This document shows, piece after piece, positions 8,056 through 17,582 of a stretch of 64,000 nt of DNA. The stretch's first letter is position 1. The number at the start of each line of letters is the position of its first letter. The DNA is from Methanothermobacter tenebrarum (lineage in GTDB: Archaea > Methanobacteriota > Methanobacteria > Methanobacteriales > DSM-23052): contig NZ_AP025698.1 of assembly GCF_023167465.1 (NCBI RefSeq), forward strand, positions 1,174,501-1,238,500. The letters are read 5' to 3'. The notes under the pieces were generated by a model that was given only the letters and a program-made list of their open reading frames with translations, searched no databases and had not been told where the DNA came from. A program made the translations under genes and the position numbers.

Positions 8056-9518
8056 ACAAAGGAGGTGAGGAAGAAACCAACATGGGGGACATGATCAACA
8101 CATTTAAAAGAATAGCTGAAAATCCCCTATCAAGACTCCTAATAAACCTCATGCTCCACAAATGCAGAAAAGATAATAAAACACGCCTAGAAGCCGCACT
8201 AGAAAATTATATAAAGGATAGAAACTGTTGCATGGAATGCAAGATCCTATCATACTTCCTCTCAAATATAATAAAAACCGGGGCAAAGGCCTTCGGAGTA
8301 ACAGAAGAAGAACTCAAAGAACAAATGAACGACCCCTACTGGTTACAAGGCCTGATAAACGTCCTCAAGGGTATAGGCATCTTCGGGGTTAGAAGACCAT
8401 TCGTGCCAGGAGCACCATTCCAGGTCGTTTGGAACATCACACACCGCTGCAACATGAACTGTAAACACTGCTATGAAACCGCAGGCACCCCAAGAAAAAA
8501 CGAACTAGACAAAAAAGAGGTAATAGAAGCCATAAACATCCTAGCCGATAATGGTGTCACATCAGTCGCATTCTCTGGTGGAGAACCAAGCATCCACCCA
8601 AATATACTCGATTACATATCACATGCAAGAGAAAGGGGCCTATACGTTGCAATGGCAACCAACGGTTACATATTAGCCGATGAAGGTCGCTGCCAAAAAT
8701 TCATAGACGCAGGCCTGCAATTCGTCCAGGTTAGTATTGATAGTCTAGATCCAAATGTCCATGACACTTTTCGCGGCGTTAAAGGCTCATGGGAGCGAGC
8801 CTGCAAGGCCGTTAAAAACTTCTCAGCCCATGACGTTTTCGTTGAAGTGGCCATGACAGTGACAGCTGAAAATCATCATCAAATCCATGGGATGATGGAA
8901 CTAGCCCACCACCTTGGCGCTGATTGGCTCATGTTATTCAACTTCATACCCACAGGTAGGGGAATGGAAAACATAAACCTCGACATATCACCTGCCAGAA
9001 GGTATAGGATACTACAAGATGCATATTATGGCAATTTCAACAATGATATACAAGTGCTTTCCACAGCACCACAATTTGCAAGGGTAGCCGAAGAACTTAA
9101 CAGTTGCGACAATCAGATCATCCCCACACACTTCTACAATCCAGAGTATACAAACCCTGACCTGAAACAGTTAGCAGATTTTATAGGTGGCTGCGGTGCT
9201 GGGAGATTCTACCTAAGCCTAGAACCCAACGGTGACATATACCCATGTGTATTCTTCCCCCACAAAGATGAACTTAGAATAGGCAACATCCTAGAAGACG
9301 ATTTCGAAAAACTTTGGAAAAATAATAGGATACTAGAAGCGCTCAGGGACAGGGAAAAACTCCACGGGGCCTGTCACACTTGCAAATCAAGGAACATCTG
9401 TGGCGGATGCAGGGCAAGAGCATACGGGTACTTCGGTGACGTGTGCGCCCCAGACCCCGGGTGCATAAACAACAAAAACCTATGGCACAAGATAAAGGAA
9501 AGCGCACTTGCAAAATAA
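8049..9518 (+). CDS. Radical SAM/SPASM domain protein
   Basis: A 489-residue enzyme. A helical N-terminal region of about 110 residues (with two CxxC-like cysteines, CCMECK) precedes the radical SAM core: CNMNCKHC with the SAM-cluster cysteines at about 134, 138 and 141, and the AdoMet-binding FSGGEPSIHP. The C-terminal SPASM part has CGAGRFYLSLEPNGDIYPC, then CHTCKSRNICGGCRARAY, which can bind two auxiliary 4Fe-4S clusters. Such enzymes mature ribosomal peptides, cofactors (haem, tungsten/molybdenum) or enzymes; the substrate here is unknown. GGGGGAG seven bases before ATG 8049 supports that start; GGAGGTGAG at 8061 would suit the internal ATG 8082 only with long spacing. Sandwiched between a TetR regulator and a B12 radical SAM gene. 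Confidence 0.85.
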   Translation: MLDKGGEEETNMGDMINTFKRIAENPLSRLLINLMLHKCRKDNKTRLEAALENYIKDRNCCMECKILSYFLSNIIKTGAKAFGVTEEELKEQMNDPYWLQGLINVLKGIGIFGVRRPFVPGAPFQVVWNITHRCNMNCKHCYETAGTPRKNELDKKEVIEAINILADNGVTSVAFSGGEPSIHPNILDYISHARERGLYVAMATNGYILADEGRCQKFIDAGLQFVQVSIDSLDPNVHDTFRGVKGSWERACKAVKNFSAHDVFVEVAMTVTAENHHQIHGMMELAHHLGADWLMLFNFIPTGRGMENINLDISPARRYRILQDAYYGNFNNDIQVLSTAPQFARVAEELNSCDNQIIPTHFYNPEYTNPDLKQLADFIGGCGAGRFYLSLEPNGDIYPCVFFPHKDELRIGNILEDDFEKLWKNNRILEALRDREKLHGACHTCKSRNICGGCRARAYGYFGDVCAPDPGCINNKNLWHKIKESALAK

Positions 9519-9538
9519 AAATAGGGAGAGTGTTAAAA

Positions 9539-10945
9539 GTGGATGTGGTCCTCTTAAACCCCCAGGACAAAACCGCAGTTAAAAACAAACTAGGATTAAG
9601 TTTACCCCCACTAAACCTAATGTATCTCGCAGCCTCACTAGAGAAGGCATCATTCTCTGTTAAAATAATAGATGACGACCTTAAAAGGTGGGGCTCTGAA
9701 AGAATAGCTAATATAATAGAAAAACTCAACCCCCTGATTGTGGGTGTCACAGCAACCACAGCAACAATCAAAAGCAGCCTAGAATATATCAAAACCATTA
9801 AAAAGTTATTACCCGATGTTCTCACAGTCATCGGAGGACCCCATCCAACATTCCTACCCCTGGACACCCTAAAAAGCCTAAAAGAACTTGACGTGGTCGT
9901 GATAGGTGAAGGGGAAGAAACCATCACAGAACTCGCCGAAAAATATGAAAAAAAGGACAAAAAAGGACTGGAAGAGGTTAAGGGGATCGCATACCGTAAA
10001 GGATCCAAGTTAAAGATTAACGAACCACGACCCCTTATAAAAGACCTTGACAGGCTCCCATTCCCCGCAAGACACCTTATACCATTCCATGAATATGAAA
10101 CATCAAACGAAGAAGCTGGGGGGATGATAACAAGCAGAGGATGCGTATACTCATGCGAATACTGCTCATCATCCCTCATCATGGGCAAAAAATTCCGTTT
10201 CAGAAGCCCCGAGAACGTGGTAGACGAAGTCGAAGAACTCGTATACAAGTACGGCCTCCATGACATAGCATTCCTCGATGATACATTCATGTTGCACCGT
10301 AGAAGAGCCCAAGCCATAGCAGATGAAATCAAAGCAAGGGGTATAGATGTTAATTTCGTGACATCATCAAGAGTCGATATGGTGAAAAGGCCACTTTTAG
10401 AAAAACTCAAATCAGCCGGTATGAGCACAATCTACTATGGCGTTGAATCAGGGTCACAGAGGATCCTTGATCTTATGAAGAAGGGTATAACACTCCAACA
10501 AGCAAAAGATGCTGTGAAAACAGCTAAGAATGTTGGAATAGATGTCATAGCATCATTCATATTAGGTTACCCGGGTGAAACACCAGAGGAAATGGATAAA
10601 ACAATAGATTTCTCAATTAAACTTGACCCAGATTATAGCCAGTATTCTATCCTAACACCATTCCCCGGAACGCCAATCTACTATAAACTGAAAAAGGATG
10701 GTTTGCTCGAAGAAGACTGGGACAAGTATACCGTGATCCATCCAGTGATAAAATATGAAAAATTGGGCTTGAGCAAAGAACTCGTGAAAAGAAAACTTGT
10801 AAAAGCATACCTCAAATTTTACTCAAGACCATCATACCTACTAAGACACACCCACATGATAAAAGTATTCCTCGAAACATTCTATAGAACCTATATAGAA
10901 CCGAACCTCCCATTCAAAGACGTTACCACCCCTAAGTCAACGTAA
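9539..10945 (+). CDS. B12-binding domain radical SAM protein
   Basis: A 468-residue class B-type radical SAM enzyme. Residues 1-150 form a cobalamin-binding Rossmann fold (VDVVLLNPQDK, then GVTATTATIKSS and VIGGPHPTFLP); the radical SAM core has CVYSCEYC with cysteines at about 202, 206 and 209, followed by FLDDTFMLHRRRAQ and the late YPGETPEEMDKT. Such enzymes do methylations or ring rearrangements of unactivated carbon, for example on lipids, antibiotics or McrA. The substrate is unknown here. The reading can be extended into the preceding gene, but GGGAGAG (9524-9530) eight bases before GTG 9539 sets the start. It lies 20 bp after the SPASM gene, same transcript. Its 3' end overlaps the slipin gene by nine bases. 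Confidence 0.85.
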   Translation: MDVVLLNPQDKTAVKNKLGLSLPPLNLMYLAASLEKASFSVKIIDDDLKRWGSERIANIIEKLNPLIVGVTATTATIKSSLEYIKTIKKLLPDVLTVIGGPHPTFLPLDTLKSLKELDVVVIGEGEETITELAEKYEKKDKKGLEEVKGIAYRKGSKLKINEPRPLIKDLDRLPFPARHLIPFHEYETSNEEAGGMITSRGCVYSCEYCSSSLIMGKKFRFRSPENVVDEVEELVYKYGLHDIAFLDDTFMLHRRRAQAIADEIKARGIDVNFVTSSRVDMVKRPLLEKLKSAGMSTIYYGVESGSQRILDLMKKGITLQQAKDAVKTAKNVGIDVIASFILGYPGETPEEMDKTIDFSIKLDPDYSQYSILTPFPGTPIYYKLKKDGLLEEDWDKYTVIHPVIKYEKLGLSKELVKRKLVKAYLKFYSRPSYLLRHTHMIKVFLETFYRTYIEPNLPFKDVTTPKST

Positions 10946-11718
10946 CCCCTCTATGGATTTCATCTCCTTTTCTATGAACTTTCTTATATCATTTATACTT
11001 GACATAAACTGGGCTGGGAATATTATAGTGGAGTTTTTCTCAGCAGCTATCTCACTAAGCACTTGCAGGTTCCTAAGTTGTAATGCTATAGGATGTTCCG
11101 CTATAACATCAGCAGCTTCTCCAAGTTTAGAAGCTGAAAGATATTCCCCCTCCGCTGTGATAATCTTAGCCCTCTTCTCTCTTTCAGCCTCGGCCTGTTT
11201 TGCCATGGCCCTTTGCATCCCCTCCGGCAGCTTAATATCCTTTATCTCCACCGTGGTAACATTTACACCCCATGGTTCGCTGTGACTGTCAATGATCTCC
11301 TTGATCTTATCATTGATCTTGGCTGTTTCTGAGAGCACTTCATCAAGGGCGAATTGTCCTATAACGTTCCTTACTGTGGTCTGGGATATTTGGTTCACCG
11401 CCCCATAATAATCTTCTATAGCCACAACAGCTTAAAGGGGTCCACAACCTTGAAATATGCCACCGCTGCAACATCAATTGAAACATTATCCTGGGTTATT
11501 ATCTTCTGTGATGGTATGGGCATTGTCACTATCCTCAAGGAGACTTTAACCATCCGGTCTACAAGTGGGATTATAAGGCGAAGGCCGGGTTCTTTGACGC
11601 CTATGACTTTTCCCAGTCTGAAAACCACCCCCCTCTCATATTGCTTCACGATTTTTATAGATAGGGACGCTATCACAAATAATATCATGGCGACGATTAT
11701 TAGTAATAATATGTTCAT
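10937..11718 (-). pseudogene. Slipin (stomatin/SPFH family) with a frameshift
   Basis: Two adjoining minus-strand readings make one stomatin-like protein. The first (11718 down to about 11431) has an N-terminal membrane helix and KIVKQYERGVVFRLGKVIG, the SPFH start; the second continues AIEDYYGAVNQISQTTVRNV through the coiled segment and FPAQFM. The junction reads DPFK then LLW-stop; inserting one base between 11430 and 11431 restores DPFKAVVAIEDYY, exactly the family sequence. Slipins scaffold membrane microdomains and often pair with an NfeD protease partner, which is absent here. A good SD (AGGAGGGGG) precedes ATG 11718. Either a sequencing indel or a recent inactivation; everything else is intact. 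Confidence 0.85.
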
Positions 11719-11794
11719 GGTTCATCCCCCTCCTATATTATTTTTTTATGGTAGAAAAATCCTTCCACGTTTTTCGTGTGAGGACACTAAAGTG

Positions 11795-12703
11795 TTATGT
11801 TGCCAATTTAAACAAGGCTAATGTTATTGTTTCACCAATCTTTCTAATGTCTTCTTGGTCAAGCTTGTCTGCGCTGTTCTCCGAACTCCAAGGCGCTACC
11901 TTGAATGGTTGGCTCATCACCTGACAGACTGGCACTCTTTTGATACTGTTATAATAAAATGGGTAAGTGTCACTAGGGTATGTCGTTTCTCCAATGGTGA
12001 CAGGATGTTCTAGTTCTTGTGCACATTCCATTATGAGGTTGATTAGTTTAGGGTCTCCTCTAACCGGCTTTGGCTGATAACTATACTCCGTTAAGAATAC
12101 ATTTTCACCAGCACCAACACAATTTAAATCTATCACCGCTTCACAGTTTCGGACTATTTCAGGGTGTCTTTTCACAAAATCTTCAGAACCTTTAAACCAG
12201 AGCTCTTCACCCCCAAATCCTATGATCAAGATCGTCTTCTCGGGTTTAAAATCTTGGGATGATAATATCCTCGCAACCTCAACTTGTACTCCTAGTGCAG
12301 CCCCATCATCGGTAGCTCCTTCACAGAATCCTGGAGAATCAATATGTGAAGCCAAAATAACATATTTATTCTGGTTGGTGCCGTTGATAACCCCAATAAC
12401 GTTGTAAGTGTACTTGCCCCCGCCAAGATCCACCCTTTCTTTACGGGCTTCTATGCCATTTTCCTCGAACTTTTTCTCCATAAGATCAGCAGCCTTTAAC
12501 TCGACATTGTTACCCCCATATCTAGGCCCTAACTTGCATATTCCCCTGCTAAATCCCATGGCATTTTCTGCATTAAACTCCCTAGCAGTCGCCGACGCAT
12601 TGAACACCCTCAATTCCTTTTCTTTTTTGTATGGAGTGTAAAATACCAATCCACCCGCCAATATAGCGATTATGACCGCTATCAAAATAATCTTGTATTT
12701 CAC
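11795..12703 (-). CDS. M28-type zinc aminopeptidase, membrane-anchored
   Basis: A 302-residue protein with an N-terminal signal anchor (KYKIILIAVIIAILAGGLVF) and an exported M28 peptidase domain. The first zinc-ligand block is ASHIDSPG (His-x-Asp), then GATDDGAALGV with the bridging Asp, then FGGEELW (catalytic Glu and zinc Glu). The late ligand region reads YPSDTYPFYYNSIKRVP, in which the usual C-terminal His is not evident but Asp is present. Probably cleaves short peptides outside the membrane; substrate unknown. No operon partner: the slipin lies downstream on the same strand and a 245-bp gap separates it from the VOC gene. Confidence 0.82.
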   Translation of the reverse strand: MKYKIILIAVIIAILAGGLVFYTPYKKEKELRVFNASATAREFNAENAMGFSRGICKLGPRYGGNNVELKAADLMEKKFEENGIEARKERVDLGGGKYTYNVIGVINGTNQNKYVILASHIDSPGFCEGATDDGAALGVQVEVARILSSQDFKPEKTILIIGFGGEELWFKGSEDFVKRHPEIVRNCEAVIDLNCVGAGENVFLTEYSYQPKPVRGDPKLINLIMECAQELEHPVTIGETTYPSDTYPFYYNSIKRVPVCQVMSQPFKVAPWSSENSADKLDQEDIRKIGETITLALFKLAT

Positions 12704-12948
12704 GATTCAAACTCCCTAGATAAATTTATATCCTTTCCCTATTAAAAATTTATGATACATGATGGGGGGGTGTATAAAGTAAAGAAAATAAAACTCCTGA
12801 TAAAATCATACACAGAAAAGAACCTCTGATCCAAAAAGAAGGAAAAAGCAAGATATCCCCTAAGTGGCCATGAATAGAGGATATAGGTGGTTGAATAAAA
12901 TTTTCTTGGTTAGCAACCAGTCCAATTTTAATGGTATAGGTGAAAAAT

Positions 12949-13299
12949 ATGAAAATTAAGTATGCTACAATAATAGTTAAGGACATGGAAGAGTCGATTA
13001 GATTCTACACAGAAGTTATGGGATTTAAAATAGACAGTCAATACGATCTAGGGTCAAATGGGACGATAACACTCCTAAAAAGTGAAGGAGAGGCCATGTT
13101 AGAGCTCATCAGAAGCCCCTTAGACGAGCCCGGCTTATTCTCTATAGGAATAGAAGTTGAAGACCTAAAGGCTAAAATCAAAGAACTCAAATCTAAAGGC
13201 GCCAAAGTCATCATGGAGCCGACTCCAATAACAGTCGGACTTCTCGCATTTATAGAAGATCCAAACGGGGCGCGGATAGCCCTAATCCAACACCACTAA
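12949..13299 (+). CDS. VOC (glyoxalase/bleomycin resistance) family protein
   Basis: A 116-residue protein with two beta-alpha-beta-beta-beta modules: KYATIIVKDMEESIRFYTEV and SIGIEVEDLKAKIKELKSKG, ending FIEDPNGARIALIQ. This is the classic layout of a small metal-binding VOC protein (methylmalonyl-CoA epimerase, glyoxalase I or dioxygenase-like). The lone-gene context does not identify the substrate. A GTG nine bases upstream is also in frame; AGGTGA (12938-12943) five bases before ATG 12949 decides. The next gene starts two bases after the stop. Confidence 0.85.
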   Translation: MKIKYATIIVKDMEESIRFYTEVMGFKIDSQYDLGSNGTITLLKSEGEAMLELIRSPLDEPGLFSIGIEVEDLKAKIKELKSKGAKVIMEPTPITVGLLAFIEDPNGARIALIQHH

Positions 13300-13301
13300 C
13301 C

Positions 13302-14294
13302 ATGAGTTTAAGTATCTCCGAACGCGCGGCCGCAGCCGTTGAAAATATAGACGAAAAACTACTAGCAAAGATTAAAGAAAGTTGGGAGAATGCATTAGAG
13401 CAGGTATTAGAAGATTTCGATTTTAAACGGGAAATTTACCTTGAATACAACCCCCTAATCTGGCATGTTTCCAAGTATCCCATAGGGATTAGAGTCTATC
13501 GTAGCATACCGGGTGTTATAACAATAATAGAATTCTCCACACCCAATAGGATAATACCCTTTGATATATTCTCCAGTTTCGAGTCGAAGAGGGCTGTTAT
13601 AGCCCATGAAATCGCCCATATACTCGATGACCAGAAATGGTATCATATGGATTATAATAGAATAGCATATGAAGCCCAAAATTACATTTCAAGAGAACAG
13701 AGGGCAGAATTACTAGCATTCTTTTATGAGCCAGTTGGTATAATACACTCCAACAATTCACTTATCAAAGTAGCATCCTATATTTCCAAGACAAAGCTTA
13801 AAAACCATTACATGCTGGCTTATGGTATTTTAGAGGCTCTTGGGAGGATTGGTATGAGCAGGACCATCAATGTGCCTTTATTCTTCAAGAAGATGAGCGA
13901 AGATCATGAAGATGACCTTTCAGGGCTTCTCAGGTCACATATAACCTATCCATATTCCTTCGCAGGATTATTGAGTTCACCAACTGAAAAACCCGTTGGG
14001 ATTGTGAAAATTTCAGATCTTATCAACTGCCGTGAAAAATTAATAACCTATTTAAAAGGCCTGTTAAGCCTCCAAGAATTAAATAAGGAACTCAAAAAGA
14101 TGGGCTACACCACAAGAACCGACAAGAAAAAACTCCTAGAAAAACTGGAAAAGATACTAATACCCCGGATACTAAATGTTTCTTCCCCTAAACAAATGAA
14201 AAAAGCCAAAAAGTACACACTGGGTGTTAAATTCACAAGATTAAAAAATGACATGACAGAAGCTCTAAGATTATGTGAAAAACTCCTGAAATAG
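13302..14294 (+). CDS. HExxH metalloprotease-like protein of unknown function
   Basis: A 330-residue protein with HEIAH at residues 102-106 inside KRAVIAHEIAHILDD, the zincin motif, and a following LDD and QRAELLAF stretch that could supply the third ligand. The remainder is helical and charged, ending in a long region with KKLLEKLEKILIPRI; no signal peptide or membrane segment is seen, so it is probably cytoplasmic. No known family was recognised. It follows the VOC gene by two bases, with no clear SD, which suggests translational coupling. Confidence 0.6.
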   Translation: MSLSISERAAAAVENIDEKLLAKIKESWENALEQVLEDFDFKREIYLEYNPLIWHVSKYPIGIRVYRSIPGVITIIEFSTPNRIIPFDIFSSFESKRAVIAHEIAHILDDQKWYHMDYNRIAYEAQNYISREQRAELLAFFYEPVGIIHSNNSLIKVASYISKTKLKNHYMLAYGILEALGRIGMSRTINVPLFFKKMSEDHEDDLSGLLRSHITYPYSFAGLLSSPTEKPVGIVKISDLINCREKLITYLKGLLSLQELNKELKKMGYTTRTDKKKLLEKLEKILIPRILNVSSPKQMKKAKKYTLGVKFTRLKNDMTEALRLCEKLLK

Positions 14295-14380
14295 TTTACC
14301 AGCACTTCAATGGTAAGAGATAAGTAAAAAGACCACCCTATAATACTAAGAAGACTAAAAAAATGTTGGGGGTGAAAACA

Positions 14381-14791
14381 TTGGTTAAATTGCCAGAAGA
14401 AGCCCGGGAAATGTTAAATAACGAATTCTGCAATAAAGAAAAGCCATTAATCTGGATTGCAACAGTCGACGATGGGAACCCACACCTAGCCCCAGTCTGC
14501 TTCACAAAAGTCATTGACAGCGACAAATTACTCATCGCCTTAAACTTCGCCACCAAGACCATGAAAAACATCCAAAGGGGTTCAAAGGTCGCCATAGGAT
14601 CAGCAATATACTATGACGGGTACATGATAAAAGGAACCGGGAAAATAATAAAAGAAGGCAACCACTTCCAAGAAGTCAAAAAGATGGTGAAAGAAAGATT
14701 CGGCGAAAAGATAAAACCACAAGCAGCCCTACTAGTGGAAATAGAAGAAATATATTCTCTCAAACCAAAACCAGGAAGCAAAAGATTATAA
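14381..14791 (+). CDS. Pyridoxamine 5'-phosphate oxidase-like FMN-binding protein
   Basis: A 136-residue split-barrel flavoprotein: KPLIWIATVDDGNPHLAPVC is the first strand pair that cups FMN, followed by NFATKTMKNIQRGSKVAIGS and a GYMIKGTGKIIKEG hairpin. Proteins of this group bind FMN or F420 and reduce small substrates; which one cannot be read here. GGGGGTGA (14368-14375) six bases before TTG 14381 indicates that start rather than the upstream ATG 14363. It stands alone. Confidence 0.82.
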   Translation: MVKLPEEAREMLNNEFCNKEKPLIWIATVDDGNPHLAPVCFTKVIDSDKLLIALNFATKTMKNIQRGSKVAIGSAIYYDGYMIKGTGKIIKEGNHFQEVKKMVKERFGEKIKPQAALLVEIEEIYSLKPKPGSKRL

Positions 14792-15034
14792 ATCCCACCA
14801 AAAAGACTTCCCTAATGATACAAACAATCAAATGACCCCACCACCGGCAGATTTACTCAAACAATTTCACGTGCAGATTCGATGAGACTCCCCCCATCAA
14901 CAAATACCATAATAAAAAGTTGACCAAACAGATACCCCATCAAAAACCCCCCTCTATCAACCTAGATCATAGGCTGATAATTTCCCACAAAAAAAGTACC
15001 TTCAGAGGGAGCTTTCGGAAAAGTTCAAAGAAAA

Positions 15035-15067
15035 GGTTATAATCCCCAGATTACAAACCATACCAAG
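15035..15067 (+). promoter_or_regulatory. TATA box giving a near-leaderless nitroreductase transcript
   Basis: GGTTATAATC at 15035-15044 has archaeal TATA character. Transcription about 25 bp further on would start at about 15062-15066, only a few bases before ATG 15068. No SD is present, which agrees with a leaderless start. Confidence 0.5.
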
Positions 15068-15796
15068 ATGAAAGACCTTTATCCATTTATTTTCAAAAGG
15101 AAATCCATAAGAAGATATAAAGGCCCCATAAAAGGAAGACAACTTAAAAAAGTCCATGATCTCCTAGATTCCCTTGAACCTCTCACCAATGGCATTGGAA
15201 CAGAATTCCAGATAATATCAAATGATGATGTTAAAACCTTTATTCAACGCCCCGCACCACATTATATAGCGGCCTTTTCTGAGAAAAACAAAAGAGCAAA
15301 GGTTAATGTTGGTTTCATGTTGCAACAGATGGACCTCAGATTATCAAGTATGGGTATTGGGAGTTGCTGGCAGGGAATACCCAAACTAAAATCTCATGTT
15401 AAATCCCAACTTGAATTCATCATACTACTGGCCTTCGGGGAACCAGCCGAACCATTACACCGAAAACATGCCGAATTTAAGAGAAAATCATTATACGAGA
15501 TAACAGACATTAAAGGCATGGATAGAATCCTAGAGGCTGTGCGCCTTGCACCATCAGCAGCTAACAACCAACCATGGTTCCTTAAAGGAGAAGAAAATAT
15601 GATACATGTATATCAGAAGATCCCCAACATATTAAAGGTCGGGTTCATCGGAAGATGGAATCCCATTGACATGGGCATAGCCCTAGCACACCTTAAAATA
15701 ACACTGGAACACTACGGTTATAAGCCAAAATTTGAAATTTATAAAAACCCGCCAAAATTAGAAAAACACGAATACATCGGAACCATGAAAATATAG
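15068..15796 (+). CDS. Nitroreductase family protein
   Basis: A 242-residue protein with the nitroreductase order: an N-terminal RKSIRRYKGPI FMN-phosphate motif, LQQMDLRLSSMGIGSCWQG in the core, and AVRLAPSAANNQPWFL, the usual APSAxNxQPW flavin motif, here placed in the C-terminal half rather than near residue 30. That order (RKSIRRY first, SAANNQPW late) is the TM1586-type putative nitroreductase layout. It should bind FMN and reduce an unknown compound with NAD(P)H or F420H2. No SD; probably leaderless (see the promoter entry). The membrane protein gene starts four bases after the stop. Confidence 0.8.
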   Translation: MKDLYPFIFKRKSIRRYKGPIKGRQLKKVHDLLDSLEPLTNGIGTEFQIISNDDVKTFIQRPAPHYIAAFSEKNKRAKVNVGFMLQQMDLRLSSMGIGSCWQGIPKLKSHVKSQLEFIILLAFGEPAEPLHRKHAEFKRKSLYEITDIKGMDRILEAVRLAPSAANNQPWFLKGEENMIHVYQKIPNILKVGFIGRWNPIDMGIALAHLKITLEHYGYKPKFEIYKNPPKLEKHEYIGTMKI

Positions 15797-15799
15797 GAT

Positions 15800-16246
15800 T
15801 TGGTAAATTTGGGAAAAACCCTTGAAAAATTCCTTAAAGATAAAGAATTCAAAAACTCAGAATTTATAGGGGCCATAATAATAAATCTGATCCTCCTCTA
15901 TGTTATAAACAACATCCTATCATGGAAACTTTCATTTATACTAGCATCATTCAAGTATGTTATACCCATCCTAAACATTGTAATCGTCACAAGTATCATA
16001 CTAAACTTCTTATATCTTGTATATAAGAAGGAATGGTTCTGGTCGCTTTCACAAGCAGCTTTGAATCTGATCAATTATATTATGCTCTCGACAGTCTACA
16101 GAATCTTCCCATTCCATTTCAAAAACATCTACATATATTACATGTTTAGGGGGCTGTTAATCGTTGCAATGCTCGTAACACTCACCGCAATCTTTGGTCA
16201 CAGCCTTAAATTCATCTTGAAAAACATCTACACCACAAAAAAATAA
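15800..16246 (+). CDS. Four-helix membrane protein, unknown
   Basis: A 148-residue protein with four hydrophobic segments: NLILLYVINNILSWKLSFIL, a VIPILNIVIVTSIILNFLYL stretch, one around LNLINYIMLSTVYRIF and GLLIVAMLVTLTAIFG. A short basic N-terminus lies before the first. No family was recognised. Start TTG 15800 or TTG 15809; neither has a clear SD, but the four-base gap from the nitroreductase stop suggests coupling. Confidence is limited to its being a real membrane protein. Confidence 0.6.
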   Translation: MVNLGKTLEKFLKDKEFKNSEFIGAIIINLILLYVINNILSWKLSFILASFKYVIPILNIVIVTSIILNFLYLVYKKEWFWSLSQAALNLINYIMLSTVYRIFPFHFKNIYIYYMFRGLLIVAMLVTLTAIFGHSLKFILKNIYTTKK

Positions 16247-16261
16247 GAAATAAATGGAATT

Positions 16262-16900
16262 TTATTTTATTTTGGGTAGTGTTAGGCCGGCTATTGTCAT
16301 GAGAACTGAGAGTATTGCAAGTGCTAATGGAGCGCCTGTAGGTTGCATAGGAACCTTACCAGCAGAAACTGGAATAACAGGTTCCAGGATATCGATGACA
16401 TATTCGTCTTCATTGTTTGAATAATCTGGGTCGTATTGGTCGCCTTCTATCCCTGCTCCAAGGATGCCCGGTCCAGCTTCCTTTGCCGTGAATCCTATCA
16501 AGAGCGTGTAAACATCCCCAGCTGGCATGTCACCTATATCCCATATGCCATCTTCTGGGTCGAATGAAGGGTCAAAGTCCACCCAATTGACACCATCCCA
16601 TGAAACAGACCACCAGTTGACAATATTCTCCACATCAGGGTTTCCGAAACCCTGCTGCCATAAATAGACAACAACACCAGTCGCATCATCCGGTCCATTG
16701 TTCGCCGCTTCAACAACACCTACAACCTCATCACCAACAGTAGCCTCATCCAAAGGATTACCCTCAGAATCAGTCAGCGTAACATCAACCGCCAAATCCG
16801 CTTCTCCGTCCGGTAGATCATCTTCCTGTGCCGCGACTGCTCCAGCGCCGATTATAGAAACTAGCATCACCAATGCAAGGATTGGTGCAATTTTTTTCAT
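16262..16900 (-). CDS. Secreted surface protein with DUF11-like domain and C-terminal anchor
   Basis: A 212-residue exported protein. A signal peptide (KKIAPILALVMLVSIIGAGA, cut after AVAA) is followed by one acidic DUF11/CARDB-like beta-sandwich (ADLAVDVTLTDSEGNPLDEA, then GVVEAANNGPDDATGVVVYL) and a C-terminal KVPMQPTGAPLALAILSVLM helix ending in KIK. The acidic, Trp- and Asn-rich domain suits a thermophile's cell-wall surface. The MQPTGAP-plus-helix end looks like a shared wall or membrane anchoring tail. SD GGGGGGTGA precedes ATG 16900. Single gene. Confidence 0.8.
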   Translation of the reverse strand: MKKIAPILALVMLVSIIGAGAVAAQEDDLPDGEADLAVDVTLTDSEGNPLDEATVGDEVVGVVEAANNGPDDATGVVVYLWQQGFGNPDVENIVNWWSVSWDGVNWVDFDPSFDPEDGIWDIGDMPAGDVYTLLIGFTAKEAGPGILGAGIEGDQYDPDYSNNEDEYVIDILEPVIPVSAGKVPMQPTGAPLALAILSVLMTIAGLTLPKIK

Positions 16901-17582
16901 CCCCTTTTCACCCCCCCATAAATTTAGTACATGTGAAGGAGACCATCACCCTACAATTTCACCTCATAGGATGAAGACCACCATTCACATGCCCAATATT
17001 ATTCTAAACATTATAATATTAAAATTTTGCTAATAATAGATGATTAGTAAACATTATATAGTGTTATTGAGATTTCAAAATCTCTATGCGAAAAGGTTTG
17101 AATGCTCCTGTAATAGCCATATCCTAAAAATATGCAGACGAGCGAACCCCCCCAAACTAACAAACGAGGAGAGAAGCATAAAATTCCCTCTGAATACCGG
17201 ACCCCCCATCAGACAGAAAAGAAAAGTACCGGCCAACCTATGTTGTTGATTTCATTTAATTATTATGTTTTTAAGGTGAAAAGAGGAATGTTCCTTTTCG
17301 TCTGCGATTGGTCCTATAATTATGATCTTGAAAACTTTCTTTAAATTCTGTGGATATACATTTAAAGCCCATCAACCACCTGAAATCATCCTTTAAATAT
17401 ATTTTGATCTAGTTGAAATAGCAAGAAACAATAAATAAAAAATGTAATTCCATAAATAATCAAATCAAAAAGAAGTGATGTGAAAAATTCCAAAAAATTA
17501 AAAAAATCAGCCAAAGTAGAATATACAAGATAAAAAGTGTATATAACTGATTTTTTTGCAAAATTAGACAAATTACACTAAG
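16901..17582. other. Intergenic region, AT-rich, no gene seen
   Basis: About 680 bp between divergent genes. It contains a 16-bp palindrome, GAGATTT-CA-AAATCTC (17069-17084), and a TATA-like GTGTATATAAC at 17538-17548, about 25-30 bp before the probable start of the 17583 gene. Small overlapping ORFs here lack SD signals and family features. Confidence 0.5.

Noticed and set aside
9343..10428. 361-codon minus-strand ORF opposite the radical SAM genes
   Set aside because: Lies antisense to two well-recognised enzymes, with low-complexity serine-rich composition typical of a shadow frame.
12750..12986. 78-codon hydrophobic minus-strand ORF
   Set aside because: Overlaps the start and SD of the VOC gene, no SD of its own; chance ORF in AT-rich sequence.
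17040..17344. Two overlapping small ORFs in the 17 kb gap
   Set aside because: No SD, biased composition, no conserved pattern.
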